Assembly: GCA_900315845.1 (NCBI GenBank)
Contig: OOHK01000001.1
Span: forward strand, 1-64,000
Source of the DNA: Candidatus Avelusimicrobium luingense
GTDB taxonomy: Bacteria > Elusimicrobiota > Elusimicrobia > Elusimicrobiales > Elusimicrobiaceae
Direction of reading: 5' to 3'
Length of the DNA: 64,000 nt
The notes beneath the pieces were generated by a model, which was not told where the DNA came from, ran no database searches, and saw only the letters and a list, made by a program, of their open reading frames with translations. The position numbers were made by a program, and so were the translations under genes. Positions 1-9,412 of the stretch are shown one piece after another (position 1 is the first letter of the stretch; every line of letters begins with the position of its first letter).

Positions 1-1
1 C

Positions 2-1003
2 TTAAATGCATTACAGGTTAACCATAACTTATACCAATATGCACAAACGTTACACGCTACTAACGTAGAAGTAAGAATGCCGGAAGATGACGGTATGTCC
101 GACGATTCGGTAACTTTAATCAATGCGGCTTTGGAAGATAATGTATCCACATCGGGTTTCACGTTAGGAACTACGGATATTATACGTCCTACGCAAGTAA
201 AATATAAGGAGAATGACAGTTCAAGTTCATTTTATTCTTCTGTTGACTTAACGAATAACAGCTGTCAGTTACGTTGGGTAAAACGTAAATTATCCAATCA
301 AGATAAATATGCTTATGTACTTGCTTTAGATAACTGCGACGTAACCTGCACGCCTACCAGCGAAGACCGAACTATTAACAGACTGTGTAGCAACAGTTAC
401 GTATTAGGTAGTGGGTGGTCAGGCAGTGCAACGGCCCCCGTCAGATACATTAGAACCTGTGCACAAAACGGCGGGAATTATGAACCCACTGAACCGACCA
501 TGGTATATCTTAAGGCCGATGGTAGCACGACGGAAGATCCTTCTGAAGCCAATTGGGATAAAAGCACTTGTTGGCGGTATGCAACCGTCTATACTAACCA
601 ATGGTACTATAATGATGAACATTGGGACGGATGGATGGGTAGTTGGTGCGGAGACCAAGGAGAACGTTGGTGTGAAGGGTTTGGCACCGTTTGGGGGAAT
701 TTATATAACGGCGGCTGGGCACCGCACCTGACCTCAAGCAGTTACCATATTGGGGATACGTATTTCAGGTACCAACCGGGGCAAGAGCAAAATTGTAATT
801 CCGGATTATTAGGATTGGAATATTATTACATACAAGAGAATCACGACCATAGCCATATTAAATACGGATTAGGCGGCATCAATGGCGGTTGCGATAAAAA
901 GCATTGTACAACTTATGTAACGGTATCCCAATGTATTAAGTATTATTACGGGAGTTCTCATCCGGTTAGTAACTCATCAGTAATTCAATCTTTTAGTTTC
1001 TAA
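2..1003 (+). CDS. C-terminal part of an unrecognised Cys/Trp-rich protein
   Basis: The frame is open from the first bases of the window, so the true start lies upstream; an internal ATG at 77 has no ribosome binding site. The visible 333 residues are rich in Cys, Trp, Tyr, Gly and Asn. Cys occurs in pairs spaced like disulfides (for example CDVTC and later CDKKHC), and a Trp/Gly-rich stretch lies in the middle. No charged cytoplasmic-type segments or membrane helices are seen in this part. This composition suits a secreted or surface protein. Short Cys-rich tails also occur in the pilin-like proteins elsewhere in this window, so a large pilin-like protein is possible, but the N-terminus that would show it is missing. 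A strong terminator follows at once. I do not recognise the family. Confidence 0.75.
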   Translation, partial: LNALQVNHNLYQYAQTLHATNVEVRMPEDDGMSDDSVTLINAALEDNVSTSGFTLGTTDIIRPTQVKYKENDSSSSFYSSVDLTNNSCQLRWVKRKLSNQDKYAYVLALDNCDVTCTPTSEDRTINRLCSNSYVLGSGWSGSATAPVRYIRTCAQNGGNYEPTEPTMVYLKADGSTTEDPSEANWDKSTCWRYATVYTNQWYYNDEHWDGWMGSWCGDQGERWCEGFGTVWGNLYNGGWAPHLTSSSYHIGDTYFRYQPGQEQNCNSGLLGLEYYYIQENHDHSHIKYGLGGINGGCDKKHCTTYVTVSQCIKYYYGSSHPVSNSSVIQSFSF

Positions 1004-1010
1004 CAAAAAA

Positions 1011-1039
1011 CCCGGGTCTAAACGACCCGGGATTTTTTT
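1011..1039 (+). terminator. Rho-independent terminator
   Basis: A perfect 8-bp GC-rich stem (CCCGGGTC / GACCCGGG) with a 5-base loop is followed by a run of seven T. It closes the partial gene ending at 1003 and separates it from the polysaccharide operon. Confidence 0.93.
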
Positions 1040-1097
1040 GCTTTTTTTCATTTCATAAATTCCAAGTTTTCGTTTGCTATTCTCGCCCTAAAATTAG

Positions 1098-1103
1098 TAA
1101 AAT
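1098..1103 (+). promoter_or_regulatory. possible -10 box of the polysaccharide operon
   Basis: TAAAAT lies about 30 bases upstream of rfbA, in the only intergenic gap before the operon. No convincing -35 is visible. The ribosome binding site AAGGGAG lies just before the ATG at 1134. This is a weak call. Confidence 0.35.
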
Positions 1104-1133
1104 AAGTATATCTATATCTAAGGGAGAAAACTC

Positions 1134-2018
1134 ATGAAAGGAATTATTTTAGCAGGCGGTACAGGCAGCCGTTTATACCCGGCCACATTAGCCGTTTCCA
1201 AACAACTCATTCCCGTCTATGACAAACCGATGATTTATTATCCGCTTTCGGTATTGATGCTTGCAGGCATTCGCGAAGTGCTTATCATTTCCACTCCCAA
1301 AGATTTACCCGCTTTTCGCCATTTACTCGGCGACGGAAGCACGTACGGCATGCAGTTTTCTTATGTAGAACAACCCCGCCCCGAAGGGTTGGCCCAAGCA
1401 TTTATTTTGGGTGAAGAATTTATCGGGAAAGATAGCGTATGTTTAATTTTGGGCGACAACATTTTTTACGGGCATGATTTACAACAGTTAGTCAAAAACG
1501 CCGCCGCACGCAAAACAGGCGCTACCGTATTCGGCTATCACGTCAAAAATCCGCAAGCCTACGGCGTGGTGGAAATTGACGCGGACAAAAAAGCCCTTTC
1601 CATTGAAGAAAAACCCCAACACCCCAAATCTAATTGGGCAGTAACCGGGCTTTACTTTTACGACAACCGTGTCGTGGATGTAGCCAAACAGATTAAACCG
1701 TCCGCCCGCGGAGAGTTAGAAATTACGTCTGTGAACGATTGGTATTTACAACGGGGGGAACTGTCCGTAGAACTGATGGGACGCGGCATGGCATGGTTAG
1801 ACACCGGCACACACGCCGATCTTATCAAGGCATCTATTTTTATAGAAGCGTTGGAAAGCCGGCAAGGACTTAAAATTGCCTGCTTGGAAGGAATTGCCTT
1901 CAAAAAGGGTTGGATCAATGCCGAGCAATTGTTAGCCCGTGCCCAACAACTTAAAAACACCGAATACGGGCAATATCTGGCCGGACTACCGGAGGATCAG
2001 AAAAATGGATTTTTTTAA
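1134..2018 (+). CDS. rfbA: glucose-1-phosphate thymidylyltransferase (RmlA)
   Basis: It makes dTDP-glucose from dTTP and glucose-1-phosphate, the first step of dTDP-L-rhamnose synthesis in the cytoplasm. The protein is 294 residues, the usual RmlA length. The nucleotide-binding signature GGTGSRL sits at residues 8-14, followed by the conserved Lys 23 and a proline in the KxxxP pattern. The substrate loop EEKPQ lies near residue 160. The start is supported by an AAGGGAG ribosome binding site. Its last bases overlap rfbC by 14 nt, and the full rmlA-C-D-B set follows, so this is the pathway copy and not a lone sugar nucleotidylyltransferase. It is the first gene of the long operon running to 17217. 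Confidence 0.96.
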   Translation: MKGIILAGGTGSRLYPATLAVSKQLIPVYDKPMIYYPLSVLMLAGIREVLIISTPKDLPAFRHLLGDGSTYGMQFSYVEQPRPEGLAQAFILGEEFIGKDSVCLILGDNIFYGHDLQQLVKNAAARKTGATVFGYHVKNPQAYGVVEIDADKKALSIEEKPQHPKSNWAVTGLYFYDNRVVDVAKQIKPSARGELEITSVNDWYLQRGELSVELMGRGMAWLDTGTHADLIKASIFIEALESRQGLKIACLEGIAFKKGWINAEQLLARAQQLKNTEYGQYLAGLPEDQKNGFF

Positions 2019-2559
2019 GCCGGAAATTGACGGACTTATCGTTTTTACACCGACGGTATTTCAAGATAACCGCGGCTACTTTTTTGAAAGTTACAGCGCG
2101 CGCACGTGGAAAGAAGCGGGCCTTGATATCACGTTTGTACAAGATAACGAAAGTTTTTCTACACAAAACACCTTGCGCGGCTTACACTTTCAACGCCCGC
2201 CGTTTGCGCAAGCCAAATTGGTACGCGTATTGGAAGGCACCGTGTGGGATGTGGCGGTAGATTTACGAGCCGGTAGCCCGACGTTCGGCAAATGGTATGG
2301 GGTGGAACTTTCCGGCGAGAATAAAAAACAATTTTTCATTCCGCACGGGTTTGCCCATGGTTTTTCCGTCTTAACACCAACTGCCAAATTTGCTTATAAA
2401 TGCGATAACTTTTATAACAAAGCCAGTGAAGGTGCCGTGCTTTTTAACGATAAAGAATTAAACATAGATTGGAAAATTGATTTGAACAAAGCGTTGCTAT
2501 CGGACAAAGACCTTAAAAACGCATCATTTTCGTCGTATAAGGAGCATCCATGTTTTTAA
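2005..2559 (+). CDS. rfbC: dTDP-4-dehydrorhamnose 3,5-epimerase (RmlC)
   Basis: It epimerises C3 and C5 of dTDP-4-keto-6-deoxyglucose. An upstream in-frame ATG at 1939 lies deep inside rfbA. The start chosen here, 2005, has a GGAGG ribosome binding site at 1991-1995 and gives the family's normal 184 residues beginning [10 protein letters not shown]. Family hallmarks are the LRGLHFQ segment, whose His 61 is the expected catalytic base, and [10 protein letters not shown] further on, a cupin-strand motif. The gene overlaps rfbA by 14 nt and rfbD by 10 nt, implying tight translational coupling. Confidence 0.95.
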   Translation: MDFFKPEIDGLIVFTPTVFQDNRGYFFESYSARTWKEAGLDITFVQDNESFSTQNTLRGLHFQRPPFAQAKLVRVLEGTVWDVAVDLRAGSPTFGKWYGVELSGENKKQFFIPHGFAHGFSVLTPTAKFAYKCDNFYNKASEGAVLFNDKELNIDWKIDLNKALLSDKDLKNASFSSYKEHPCF

Positions 2560-3392
2560 TCACCGGTGCAAATGGTCAACTGGGCCGCTGTTTACAAGAT
2601 ATTTTACCCGCGTCAAAATGCGTACTGACCGACGTGGGGGAATTGGATATCACTAACGAAAAAGACGTCTTGTCTTTTGGGCAAAAACATGCTTTAACCG
2701 CCATTATCAATTGCGCCGCTTATACCAATGTGGATAAAGCAGAAAGCGAACCGGAACTTGCCCGCAAAATTAACGCGGACGGCCCGGCCAATTTGGCTAA
2801 ACTCGCCGCCGAGTTAAACATTCCGCTCGTGCATATCTCTACCGATTATGTGTTTGACGGTTCGTCCAACACTCCGCTTGGCGAAAATGCACCCGTCCGC
2901 CCGCTCGGCGTGTATGGACAAACAAAATACGAAGGCGAACAAGCCGTCTTAAAATATGCCAAAACGGCTGCCGTTTTACGCACAGCGTGGTTGTATAGTC
3001 CGTACGGAAAAAACTTCGTCAAAACGATGTTGCGGCTCGGCCGGGAGAAAGAACAACTGGGCGTCGTGTGCGACCAAGTCGGCTCGCCGACATACGCCCC
3101 GCATTTAGCGTCAACGATCGTGCAAATTTTACCGAAAATCGCGCCAAACACACGCGAAATTTACCACTTTACCGATGAAGGAATTTGCTCGTGGTACGAT
3201 TTGGCGTGGTACACGTTGCACCGCGCCGCCGTTCCTTGCCCGGTAACGCCCATTTTTACCAGCCAATATCCTACGCCTGCTAAACGGCCGGCATTTTCGG
3301 TATTGGATAAATCAAAAATCAAAAATCAATTTGGTGTGTCTATACCTCATTGGACACAAGGAGTGGAAGAATGTCTAACGAAACTATCTTAG
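2550..3392 (+). CDS. rfbD: dTDP-4-dehydrorhamnose reductase (RmlD)
   Basis: This NAD(P)H-dependent reductase carries out the last step to dTDP-L-rhamnose. It is a 280-residue extended short-chain dehydrogenase. The Rossmann glycine motif GANGQLG is at residues 6-12, STDYVFDG at 97-104, and the catalytic pair Tyr122/Lys126 sits in VYGQTK. A ribosome binding site (AAGGAG) precedes the ATG. The gene starts inside the end of rfbC and ends 22 nt inside rfbB. Gene order A-C-D-B differs from the common B-D-A-C order, but all four enzymes are present and look intact. Confidence 0.95.
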   Translation: MFLITGANGQLGRCLQDILPASKCVLTDVGELDITNEKDVLSFGQKHALTAIINCAAYTNVDKAESEPELARKINADGPANLAKLAAELNIPLVHISTDYVFDGSSNTPLGENAPVRPLGVYGQTKYEGEQAVLKYAKTAAVLRTAWLYSPYGKNFVKTMLRLGREKEQLGVVCDQVGSPTYAPHLASTIVQILPKIAPNTREIYHFTDEGICSWYDLAWYTLHRAAVPCPVTPIFTSQYPTPAKRPAFSVLDKSKIKNQFGVSIPHWTQGVEECLTKLS

Positions 3393-4387
3393 TTACCGGC
3401 GGAGCCGGCTTTATCGGGGCGAATTTCATCCCCTATTTTTTGGAGACGTTCCCACAATATCACGTCGTCAATTTAGACAAACTGACCTATGCGGGCAATT
3501 TAGCCAACTTAAAAGAGTGCGAAAACAACCCGCGCTATACGTTTGTAAAAGGCGATATTTGTGACGAAAAATTCGTCAAAGATTTATTTGAAAAATACGA
3601 CATCCGCGGCGTGTTTCACTTCGCCGCCGAATCGCATGTAGATAATTCCATTACCGGGCCGCGTCCGTTTATTCAAACAAACATTGAAGGCACTTTTAAC
3701 TTATTGGAAGCCGCACGCTTACATTGGATGGCTGCTCCCGGGCAAGTGAAACCCGGCTACTCAACATGCCGCTTTCATCATATTTCTACCGATGAAGTAT
3801 ATGGGACACTTGGCGAAACGGGATTTTTTACCGAAAAGACACCGTATGCACCGAATAGTCCATACTCGGCCAGTAAAGCGTCCAGTGATTTACTCGTACG
3901 CGCCTATCATCATACCTACGGACTCAATGTTACTACGAGCAACTGCTCTAATAATTACGGCCCCAAACAACACGATGAAAAACTCATTCCCACCATTATC
4001 CGCAAATGTTTGGCTGGGCAACCTATCCCGATTTACGGCGATGGAAAAAACGTGCGCGATTGGTTGTATGTGTTAGACCATTGTAAAGGCATTGCGCTTG
4101 TGTGGCAAAAAGGGCAAGCGGGAGAAACCTATAATATCGGCGGACGCAACGAACGCACCAACTTGCAAATTGTAGATACTATTTGTACCTTGTTAGACAA
4201 CTTAAAACCCGCTGCTAACGGAAAAAGTTACAAAACGCTTATTACCTTTGTAAAAGACCGTGCCGGGCACGACCGCCGTTACGCCATTGACGCAACTAAA
4301 CTGGAAACCGAACTCGGATGGAAAGCCGACGAAAATTTTGAAACCGGTATTAAAAAAACCGTTACGTGGTATTTGAATAGAAAATAA
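3371..4387 (+). CDS. rfbB: dTDP-glucose 4,6-dehydratase (RmlB)
   Basis: It converts dTDP-glucose to dTDP-4-keto-6-deoxyglucose with bound NAD. I start it at 3371 (MSNETILVTGG), not the in-frame ATG at 3350. The 3371 start has a purine-rich site and places GGAGFIG at residues 10-16, as in the family, giving 338 residues. Further motifs are the STDEVYG active-site strand and the YSASKA catalytic Tyr-x3-Lys. The gene overlaps rfbD by 22 nt. It completes the rhamnose pathway, so L-rhamnose is very probably part of the surface glycan made by this operon. Confidence 0.96.
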   Translation: MSNETILVTGGAGFIGANFIPYFLETFPQYHVVNLDKLTYAGNLANLKECENNPRYTFVKGDICDEKFVKDLFEKYDIRGVFHFAAESHVDNSITGPRPFIQTNIEGTFNLLEAARLHWMAAPGQVKPGYSTCRFHHISTDEVYGTLGETGFFTEKTPYAPNSPYSASKASSDLLVRAYHHTYGLNVTTSNCSNNYGPKQHDEKLIPTIIRKCLAGQPIPIYGDGKNVRDWLYVLDHCKGIALVWQKGQAGETYNIGGRNERTNLQIVDTICTLLDNLKPAANGKSYKTLITFVKDRAGHDRRYAIDATKLETELGWKADENFETGIKKTVTWYLNRK

Positions 4388-4391
4388 ACGT

Positions 4392-5672
4392 ATGTTAACT
4401 AAAAAATTGACGAATCTTCACGGCAAAAGAATCCGCGAATATACGTGGGGAAAGTTTCCTATCGTTAAGGAAACCCGCACTCCTTTTTCGCGGACGTTGC
4501 AATTGTGCTGTGTGCCGATATTACACTATAAACGGATCTATTCGTCATTTACCGCACAAAACCCGCAACTTCCCGATATAGCGAGTTTTAACAAACAAAT
4601 TGCCGCGCACCCAACGAATCGCGTTATTTTATGGATAGACCATAATTTAGGCGGGGGGACGGAAACTTATTCTTACAAGCAATTTACTATCTTAAAAAAA
4701 GAAGCGCTCGTGTTACGTTTGCAGTATTGGCACGATTTTGATCTTTTTTTCTTACATACGCCCAATCGCGAAATCGGATATTGTTTGTTTAACTCGTTAG
4801 ACGAACTGACCGATTTGCCTTGCACCGAAATAGTAGTAAATAATTTAGTGGGATATAAGAACGCTTTAGATGTATTGAAAACAGTAAATCAATTCAAAAA
4901 GCGTCATCCGGAAATTAAAGTTTCCGCCCGCGGACATGACTATTTCGGTATTTGCCCCAGTTATACCTTATTGGATAGTAACGAAAAATTTTGCGGCTTA
5001 AAAGATTTGTCTGCATGTGCCAGTTGCTGTGAAAAACAAACTTTTCATCCGTTGTTGCGTTCGGGCTTTCATGATATCGTTTCTTGGCGTAAGGGATGGC
5101 AAGAATTTTTTGATAACACCTTAGATGAATTGATTGTTTTTTCTAAATCAACTCAGTTGCTTTTTGAACGTGTTTATCCGCAATTAAAAACTAAAATTAA
5201 AATCATCGCGCATCAGGTTTCTCCGTTGCCGGTTGTAACGGTAGCCCCTCATAAAACCGTCAATATCGGTTTTTTGGGAGGAGCCTCCAATGTGGCAAAA
5301 GGCAAAAAAGTGATTGAACAAATTTGCGCCCAAAATACCGACCCGAACACAACTTTCACAGTCATCGGGCCGTATGATAAGCCATCGACTGTTTTGAACG
5401 TATCCGGGGAGTACCGTCGGGAAGATTTACCCAAACTGATTAAAAAATATCAATTAGATATTATTTTTATTCCTTCCATTGTTCCGGAAACTTTTTCTTA
5501 CACCACCACCGAAGCCATGGATATGGGCCTGCCGGTGGCTTGCTATAATATGGGAGCACCGGCCGAACGGGTAGCCGGATACAAGAAGGGCCTTGTGCTT
5601 AATGAAATTAACCCTAAACAAAATTTACAAGAAATTATATCGTTTGTATTAAAAAACCGTAAGGAGAATTAA
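4392..5672 (+). CDS. GT4-like glycosyltransferase
   Basis: This 426-residue protein carries a glycine-rich segment (NLGGGTETY) near residue 85 of the kind seen at the donor side of GT-B enzymes, then a middle segment with HDYFGICPSYTLLDS and a Cys cluster (CASCC) seen in some rhamnan/O-antigen glycosyltransferases. A C-terminal Rossmann-like half begins near GFLGGASN and contains the typical acidic FSYTTTEAMDMGLPV donor-binding region. It probably transfers a sugar to the growing polysaccharide at the inner face of the membrane. It begins 4 nt after rfbB and ends 1 nt before the next glycosyltransferase. Donor and acceptor cannot be told from sequence. Confidence 0.82.
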   Translation: MLTKKLTNLHGKRIREYTWGKFPIVKETRTPFSRTLQLCCVPILHYKRIYSSFTAQNPQLPDIASFNKQIAAHPTNRVILWIDHNLGGGTETYSYKQFTILKKEALVLRLQYWHDFDLFFLHTPNREIGYCLFNSLDELTDLPCTEIVVNNLVGYKNALDVLKTVNQFKKRHPEIKVSARGHDYFGICPSYTLLDSNEKFCGLKDLSACASCCEKQTFHPLLRSGFHDIVSWRKGWQEFFDNTLDELIVFSKSTQLLFERVYPQLKTKIKIIAHQVSPLPVVTVAPHKTVNIGFLGGASNVAKGKKVIEQICAQNTDPNTTFTVIGPYDKPSTVLNVSGEYRREDLPKLIKKYQLDIIFIPSIVPETFSYTTTEAMDMGLPVACYNMGAPAERVAGYKKGLVLNEINPKQNLQEIISFVLKNRKEN

Positions 5673-5673
5673 C

Positions 5674-6837
5674 ATGCATTTCTTTACCAGCGTTACTACT
5701 TGTTACATTCCTAAAGCCCGCGTGTTGGCGGCTACTTTAAAAAAACACAATCCGGATGCTGTTATGCACTTGGTAATTTCCGATGATTTACCAAAAGATT
5801 TTGACCTTGCCAAAGAAGATTTTGATTATGTTTGGAGAGCCGAAGATTTTATCCAAACCGAAAATAATGCCCAATGGTTTTTTTCACACACGGTGGTGGA
5901 ATTATGCACGGCAGTAAAAGGGGCGGCCGCTTTACACATCTTAAAACAAACAAATACGGATAAACTCGTGTATTTAGACCCGGATATCGGCGTATTTAAC
6001 GACTTAACCCCACTTAGCCAAATGTTAGATACCTATAGTGTCTTGCTGACCCCACACCAAACCGAACCGTCCGCTACGCCAAAGGATATAGAAGACAACG
6101 AACTTTGCTCCCTACAACACGGAATTTATAATTTCGGTTTTTTCGCTGTTAAAAACGACAAAAACGGGATGGCTTTTTTGAATTGGTGGGCCGACCGATT
6201 GATGCACTATTGTTACGACGATATCCCCAAAGGATTATTTACCGATCAAAAATGGGGGGATTTTATTCCGGCCTTATTCGACGGAGTAAAAGTCATCCGC
6301 GAGCAGGAATATAACGTGGCCACATGGAATTTAGTTACCCGTAAAATTACCGGAAATGAACAAGACGGGTGGTTTGTAAACGGCCGTCCGCTTCGGTTTT
6401 TCCATTTTACCGGGTACGATTCCGGGGCACATCGCGTGGTGCTTTCTCACTATGCAAAAGAAACCGATCCCGTGTGGCAGTTAAGCCTTTGGTATGAAAA
6501 ACAAATGGATGAAAAAGGACAAAAGGCGTTAGGCAAAATTCCGTTCAAATATGCATCCTACGAAAACGGAGAAAAAATTGCTAAACTCCATCGTATTTTC
6601 TTTAGAAATACGGAAGTTAAAAAATTATTTGCTAATCCCTTTAATAATGCCTGTTACCGCTTTTTGAAGGCCCATGTGATAAGCCCTACCCCCTTTTGGA
6701 AACTGATGTTAGTGACGCGTTATTACCAACTGCGCTATCATTTGAGCACCGGTGAAAAAAGAACGCTATTAAAGAGTATCTATACGTATTATAAAAATAA
6801 ACGCCAGTTAATTAAACAATTAGCCGGCAATATGTAA
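5674..6837 (+). CDS. GT8-like glycosyltransferase with DxD motif
   Basis: This 387-residue cytoplasmic protein starts with a strand, [20 protein letters not shown], typical of GT-A enzymes that sample nucleotide-sugar donors. [10 protein letters not shown] supplies a DxD metal/donor motif near residue 100. Later, YNFGFFAV and a long basic C-terminus suggest peripheral membrane contact. It resembles GT8-type or related sugar transferases. An AAGGAG ribosome binding site precedes the ATG. Its place between two other transferases in one operon supports a role in repeat-unit assembly. The exact sugar is unknown. Confidence 0.75.
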   Translation: MHFFTSVTTCYIPKARVLAATLKKHNPDAVMHLVISDDLPKDFDLAKEDFDYVWRAEDFIQTENNAQWFFSHTVVELCTAVKGAAALHILKQTNTDKLVYLDPDIGVFNDLTPLSQMLDTYSVLLTPHQTEPSATPKDIEDNELCSLQHGIYNFGFFAVKNDKNGMAFLNWWADRLMHYCYDDIPKGLFTDQKWGDFIPALFDGVKVIREQEYNVATWNLVTRKITGNEQDGWFVNGRPLRFFHFTGYDSGAHRVVLSHYAKETDPVWQLSLWYEKQMDEKGQKALGKIPFKYASYENGEKIAKLHRIFFRNTEVKKLFANPFNNACYRFLKAHVISPTPFWKLMLVTRYYQLRYHLSTGEKRTLLKSIYTYYKNKRQLIKQLAGNM

Positions 6838-6850
6838 AGGAAACGTCCCC

Positions 6851-7540
6851 ATGAGTTTATGGAAAAAAATTAAAGACAACCATAAGACAAGATATTACCT
6901 GTGCGGTGTGCGCGTGTGGAGCAAGAAAGTAGCCCCGGAAAAAACTTTTGACGGTAAATGGCGCGTGCTAAACGCACATAACGATACTTACCCCGCCAAC
7001 GACTTTGATTTAGACAAAGTGACCGTCGGGAAAGGCACCTATGGAATTTTGCGGGTACTCACACACTCCGACCAAAATACAAAGTTACAAATCGGCAATT
7101 ATTGTTCTATAGCCGGCGACGTTTCGTTTATTTTAGCCAGCGAACACCCCTATACGGGTTTGTCCACCTATCCGTTCAAAGTCAAATTCGGCTTGCAAAC
7201 ACGCGAAGCACAAAGTAAGGGCGATATCATCGTGGGAGATGATGTTTGGATTGGAATGGGCGCTATTATTTGCTCGGGCGTGCATATCGGGCAAGGGGCC
7301 ATCATTGCGGCGGGTAGCGTAATAACTAAAGATGTAGAGCCGTATGCGATTGTCGGCGGTAATCCGGCGAAAGTCATTAAATACCGCTTTGAGCCGGAAA
7401 TTCGCAAAAAACTACTTCGCGTAGATTTTTCCAAATTAGACAAAGAAACAATTTGTAAACATATTGACGAAGTTTACACTCCGCTTACAGCGGAAAATAT
7501 AGACTCTATTTTACAAACGCTTACAGGAGGCAATAAATGA
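6851..7540 (+). CDS. CatB/Vat-like hexapeptide-repeat acetyltransferase
   Basis: This 229-residue protein has a C-terminal left-handed beta-helix: repeated hexapeptides such as [18 protein letters not shown] and IGQGAI, then the [14 protein letters not shown] ending of xenobiotic acyltransferases. The segment ASEHPY contains the His expected as general base in this family. In a polysaccharide operon the likeliest role is O- or N-acetylation of a sugar, not antibiotic inactivation. The stop overlaps the rfbF start by 4 nt. The substrate is inferred from context only. Confidence 0.82.
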   Translation: MSLWKKIKDNHKTRYYLCGVRVWSKKVAPEKTFDGKWRVLNAHNDTYPANDFDLDKVTVGKGTYGILRVLTHSDQNTKLQIGNYCSIAGDVSFILASEHPYTGLSTYPFKVKFGLQTREAQSKGDIIVGDDVWIGMGAIICSGVHIGQGAIIAAGSVITKDVEPYAIVGGNPAKVIKYRFEPEIRKKLLRVDFSKLDKETICKHIDEVYTPLTAENIDSILQTLTGGNK

Positions 7541-8319
7541 AAGTTCTTCTTTTGGCCGGAGGCCTTGGCACGCGCCTTGGCGAAGAAACCAGCATTAAAC
7601 CTAAACCTATGGTGGAAATCGGTGGGTATCCCGTCTTATGGCACATTATGAAAACCTATTCGCATTACGGGTTTAATGATTTTATCGTGCTAACCGGATA
7701 CAAACAAGAAGTGATTAAAGATTACTTCGTCAACTATTATATGCGTAATTCTGATATTACGGTGGATTTGTCCGACAACTCCGTTAATATTCACCGCAAT
7801 GCGTGTGAACAGTGGAAAGTAACGCTCCTTTATACCGGGCGAGATACGTTAACGGCCGGACGCATCAAACGCGCTCAAAAATTCATTGGTAACGAGCCGT
7901 TTATGCTTACTTACGGCGACGGCGTAGCCGATATTGATATCGGCGCACTGGTTAGAAATCACCAAGATTCGCACAAATACTGCACGTTAACCGCCTATCA
8001 ACCGGAAGGGAAATACGGGGCATTAGATATTGAAGCCGACGGACGCATTTCTAATTTTTCGGAAAAACCCAAACAGGGCGGCTCGTGGATCAATGCCGGG
8101 TTTATGGTTTGTGAACCGCAAGTATTTAATTATCTGCCGGAAAACTCCGACGAAATCATGTTTGAACGTGCCCCGATGCTTAACCTGTCTAAAGACGGGC
8201 AATTAAATGCTTATAAACATACCGGGTTTTGGCATCCGATGGATATGCTCAAAGATAAAAATGATTTGAACAAACTATGGGATAACAACCAAGCCCCGTG
8301 GAAAGTGTGGAAGGAGTAA
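7537..8319 (+). CDS. rfbF: glucose-1-phosphate cytidylyltransferase
   Basis: It makes CDP-glucose from CTP and glucose-1-phosphate, the entry step of the CDP-3,6-dideoxyhexose pathways. The protein has 260 residues, the normal RfbF/AscA length. The N-terminus [18 protein letters not shown], with Lys 21 in the following SIKPKPM, is the CTP-type signature, and YGDGVADID is the metal-binding strand. An AGGAGG ribosome binding site lies upstream. The neighbours rfbG and rfbH continue the same pathway, which makes the assignment firm. Confidence 0.95.
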   Translation: MKVLLLAGGLGTRLGEETSIKPKPMVEIGGYPVLWHIMKTYSHYGFNDFIVLTGYKQEVIKDYFVNYYMRNSDITVDLSDNSVNIHRNACEQWKVTLLYTGRDTLTAGRIKRAQKFIGNEPFMLTYGDGVADIDIGALVRNHQDSHKYCTLTAYQPEGKYGALDIEADGRISNFSEKPKQGGSWINAGFMVCEPQVFNYLPENSDEIMFERAPMLNLSKDGQLNAYKHTGFWHPMDMLKDKNDLNKLWDNNQAPWKVWKE

Positions 8320-8320
8320 T

Positions 8321-9412
8321 ATGCCGTTTAATAACATTTATCAAGGGAAAACAGTTCTTATTACAGGGCACGCCGGTTTCAAAGGAAGTTGGTTATCGTT
8401 GTGGCTCAAAGAATTAGGCGCAAACGTCGTTGGATATTCTTTATTGCCAGACACGAACCCGCGCTTATATGACGTGTTAGATTTGGGGCATTTGTTAAAA
8501 GACAGCAAAATTGCCGATATCCGCGACGCAAAAACGTTGGAAAGTTTTTTTGCTAAACATCAACCCGATATCGTATTTCATTTAGCCGCCCAACCGCTTG
8601 TTCGGCTCAGTTACTCCGAGCCGGTACTTACTTACGAAACAAACGTGATGGGCACGTTAAACGTATTAGAAGCCGCGCGCAAAACGCCATCTGTCAAAGC
8701 GTTTGTCAACGTTACTACCGATAAGTGTTACGAAAATAAAGAGAAAAAAGAAGGCTACAAAGAAGATGAACCTTTCGGCGGATATGATATGTACTCATCA
8801 TCCAAAGGATGCGTAGAAATTTTATCTTCTTCCTACCGCCGCTCTTTTTTGACAGACGGCAAACCTTTTGCATTGGCTACGGCACGCGCCGGAAATGTTA
8901 TCGGCGGGGGAGATTGGGCATTAGACCGTTTAATTCCCGATTGTATCCGTGCGTTTCAAGCCGGTAAAACGGTAGAAATTCGCAATCCGCATGCCACGCG
9001 TCCCTGGCAACTCGTGCTAGAGCCACTCGCCGGATATTTGCGTTTAGGCCAGAAACTTTTAGAAGAAGGCACTAAATATGCCGACGGTTTTAACTTCGGC
9101 CCGGAAATGAATAAAGATGTACGCGTTTCCGAAGTGGCCGAGTACGTCGCTAAAGTATGGGGCAACGGACAAGTTAAAGTGGGTAACGGCGATGGATTGC
9201 ATGAAGCCAACCTACTGCAACTCAATATTGAAAAAGCAGATAAAATTCTTGGCGTGCGCCCCGTCTATACGGCACATGAAGCCATTGAAAAAACAACCGC
9301 GTGGTATCAGGCCTTTTATGGTAAAAAAGCCGATATGCACGCATTTTCACTCGGGCAAATTGCGGATTTTATCGCTGCGGCCCAACACAAAAATCTACCT
9401 TGGAGTAAGTAA
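8321..9412 (+). CDS. rfbG: CDP-glucose 4,6-dehydratase
   Basis: It converts CDP-glucose to CDP-4-keto-6-deoxyglucose. This is a 363-residue extended SDR protein with the glycine motif GHAGFKG at residues 16-22, a VTTDKCYENKE active-site strand and a YDMYSSSK catalytic Tyr-x3-Lys. GHAGFKGSW and TTDKCY are characteristic of the CDP-glucose enzyme and not the dTDP form. It begins one base after rfbF and ends immediately before the rfbH ATG, with a GGAG site upstream. Confidence 0.95.
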   Translation: MPFNNIYQGKTVLITGHAGFKGSWLSLWLKELGANVVGYSLLPDTNPRLYDVLDLGHLLKDSKIADIRDAKTLESFFAKHQPDIVFHLAAQPLVRLSYSEPVLTYETNVMGTLNVLEAARKTPSVKAFVNVTTDKCYENKEKKEGYKEDEPFGGYDMYSSSKGCVEILSSSYRRSFLTDGKPFALATARAGNVIGGGDWALDRLIPDCIRAFQAGKTVEIRNPHATRPWQLVLEPLAGYLRLGQKLLEEGTKYADGFNFGPEMNKDVRVSEVAEYVAKVWGNGQVKVGNGDGLHEANLLQLNIEKADKILGVRPVYTAHEAIEKTTAWYQAFYGKKADMHAFSLGQIADFIAAAQHKNLPWSK

